Shown: piece after piece, positions 63,803 to 64,000 of the stretch | Position numbering within the stretch: position 1 is the first letter of the stretch | Layout: each line of letters begins with the position of its first letter | Source: Chitinophagaceae bacterium | GTDB taxonomy: Bacteria; Bacteroidota; Bacteroidia; Chitinophagales; UBA10324 | DNA length: 64,000 nt | Assembly: GCA_016704325.1 (NCBI GenBank) | Contig: JADJAG010000001.1 | Span: 372,001 to 436,000, forward strand | Reading direction: 5' to 3' | Made by a program: the position numbers and the translations under genes | The notes under the pieces: generated by a model | Database searches by the model: none | What the model was told of the DNA's origin: nothing | What the model saw: the letters and a program-made list of their open reading frames with translations, nothing else

Positions 63803-64000
63803 TTATTGCTTCGGTGTCGCTTCTTCTTTAGCAGCCTTCCGTTTTTGTTGCTGATCGCTATTCATTTCTCCCTTGCCTGAAGAAGAGGATGCATATTTAG
63901 TCTTGAGTTGCTCGTATTTGGCCTTAATTTGTTCGTCCTGAGTCTTCAATGAAGTCCTTGCACGCTCCTGTTGTTCAGGGCTCATGGTAGCTTTATTCTT
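63803..64000 (-). CDS. Partial gene, Lys/Gln-rich helical protein
   Basis: Only the last 65 codons are present; the frame continues past base 64000 (Lys-Asn-Lys-Ala-Thr before the Met at 63985), so the Met is probably internal. MSPEQQERARTSLKTQDEQI and KAKYEQLKTKYAS resemble the helical LTPEQ repeats of Spy/CpxP-like periplasmic proteins, followed by a low-complexity tail rich in Ser, Gln and Lys. Family not settled. A strong terminator follows. Confidence 0.65.
   Translation of the reverse strand, partial: KNKATMSPEQQERARTSLKTQDEQIKAKYEQLKTKYASSSSGKGEMNSDQQQKRKAAKEEATPKQ

Overview
The window looks like chromosomal DNA of a Bacteroidota bacterium, most likely from the Chitinophagales/Saprospirales area. 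The evidence is a short primary sigma factor of 289 residues, promoters of the TTTG-N19-TAnnTTTG type, many exported proteins with C-terminal type IX secretion (T9SS) sorting domains, lipoproteins with a Cys-Lys-Lys start, an LptF/LptG permease, an MqnD (futalosine menaquinone) enzyme and an 11-gene Nuo block with a short NuoG. Placement below phylum is inference.

Layout. 1-5463 (all minus): a carotenoid locus with a CarH-like B12-binding MerR regulator, an ECF sigma factor, a PrsW-type membrane protease, phytoene desaturase crtI, phytoene synthase crtB and a truncated exported protein. 5882-12462 (minus): three tandem secreted arylsulfotransferase-like beta-propeller proteins with T9SS domains. 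12598-19924: a HupE/UreJ-like membrane protein, a TPR protein, a T9SS exoprotein on the plus strand, and two DUF4331 proteins. 20195-24516 (plus): an operon of lipoproteins, a Tat-exported DUF1501 protein and a cytochrome-like lipoprotein with a CX4CH haem motif. 24534-25119: tandem 92-bp repeats with terminator-like hairpins. 25136-34646 (minus): an SDR gene and nuoA-BCDEFGHIJ-K, without nuoL, M or N. 34771-35190: a decayed RAYT transposase and a homopurine tract. 35190-37642 (minus): amino-acid permease, small transaldolase and SRP RNA.

The rest is mostly household genes: YdjM-like hydrolase, FloA/NfeD, RlmH, rhomboid protease, threonine aldolase, DUF547, GT-C membrane protein, EamA transporter, OmpA with six TSP3 repeats, glutathione peroxidase, YbjQ, M2 peptidase, TMTC-like TPR protein, Maf, MqnD, GT2, LptF/G, START-like protein, RpoD, Ffh, an ABC exporter, and a partial gene at the right edge. 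Both parts of the bacterial SRP (the RNA and Ffh) are present.

The best candidates for something new are (1) the photoreceptor-like regulator + ECF sigma + PrsW protease set beside crtIB, which could form a light- or stress-controlled cascade with no visible anti-sigma gene; (2) the DUF1501/lipoprotein/CX4CH-cytochrome operon; and (3) an interspersed element made of an approximately 45-bp core joined to ATTTAACC octamer arrays, present in two inverted copies. No tRNA, rRNA, CRISPR array or intact insertion sequence was found. Start codons were chosen by family fit, signal peptides and promoters; several genes have an apparent upstream TTG extension that was trimmed.
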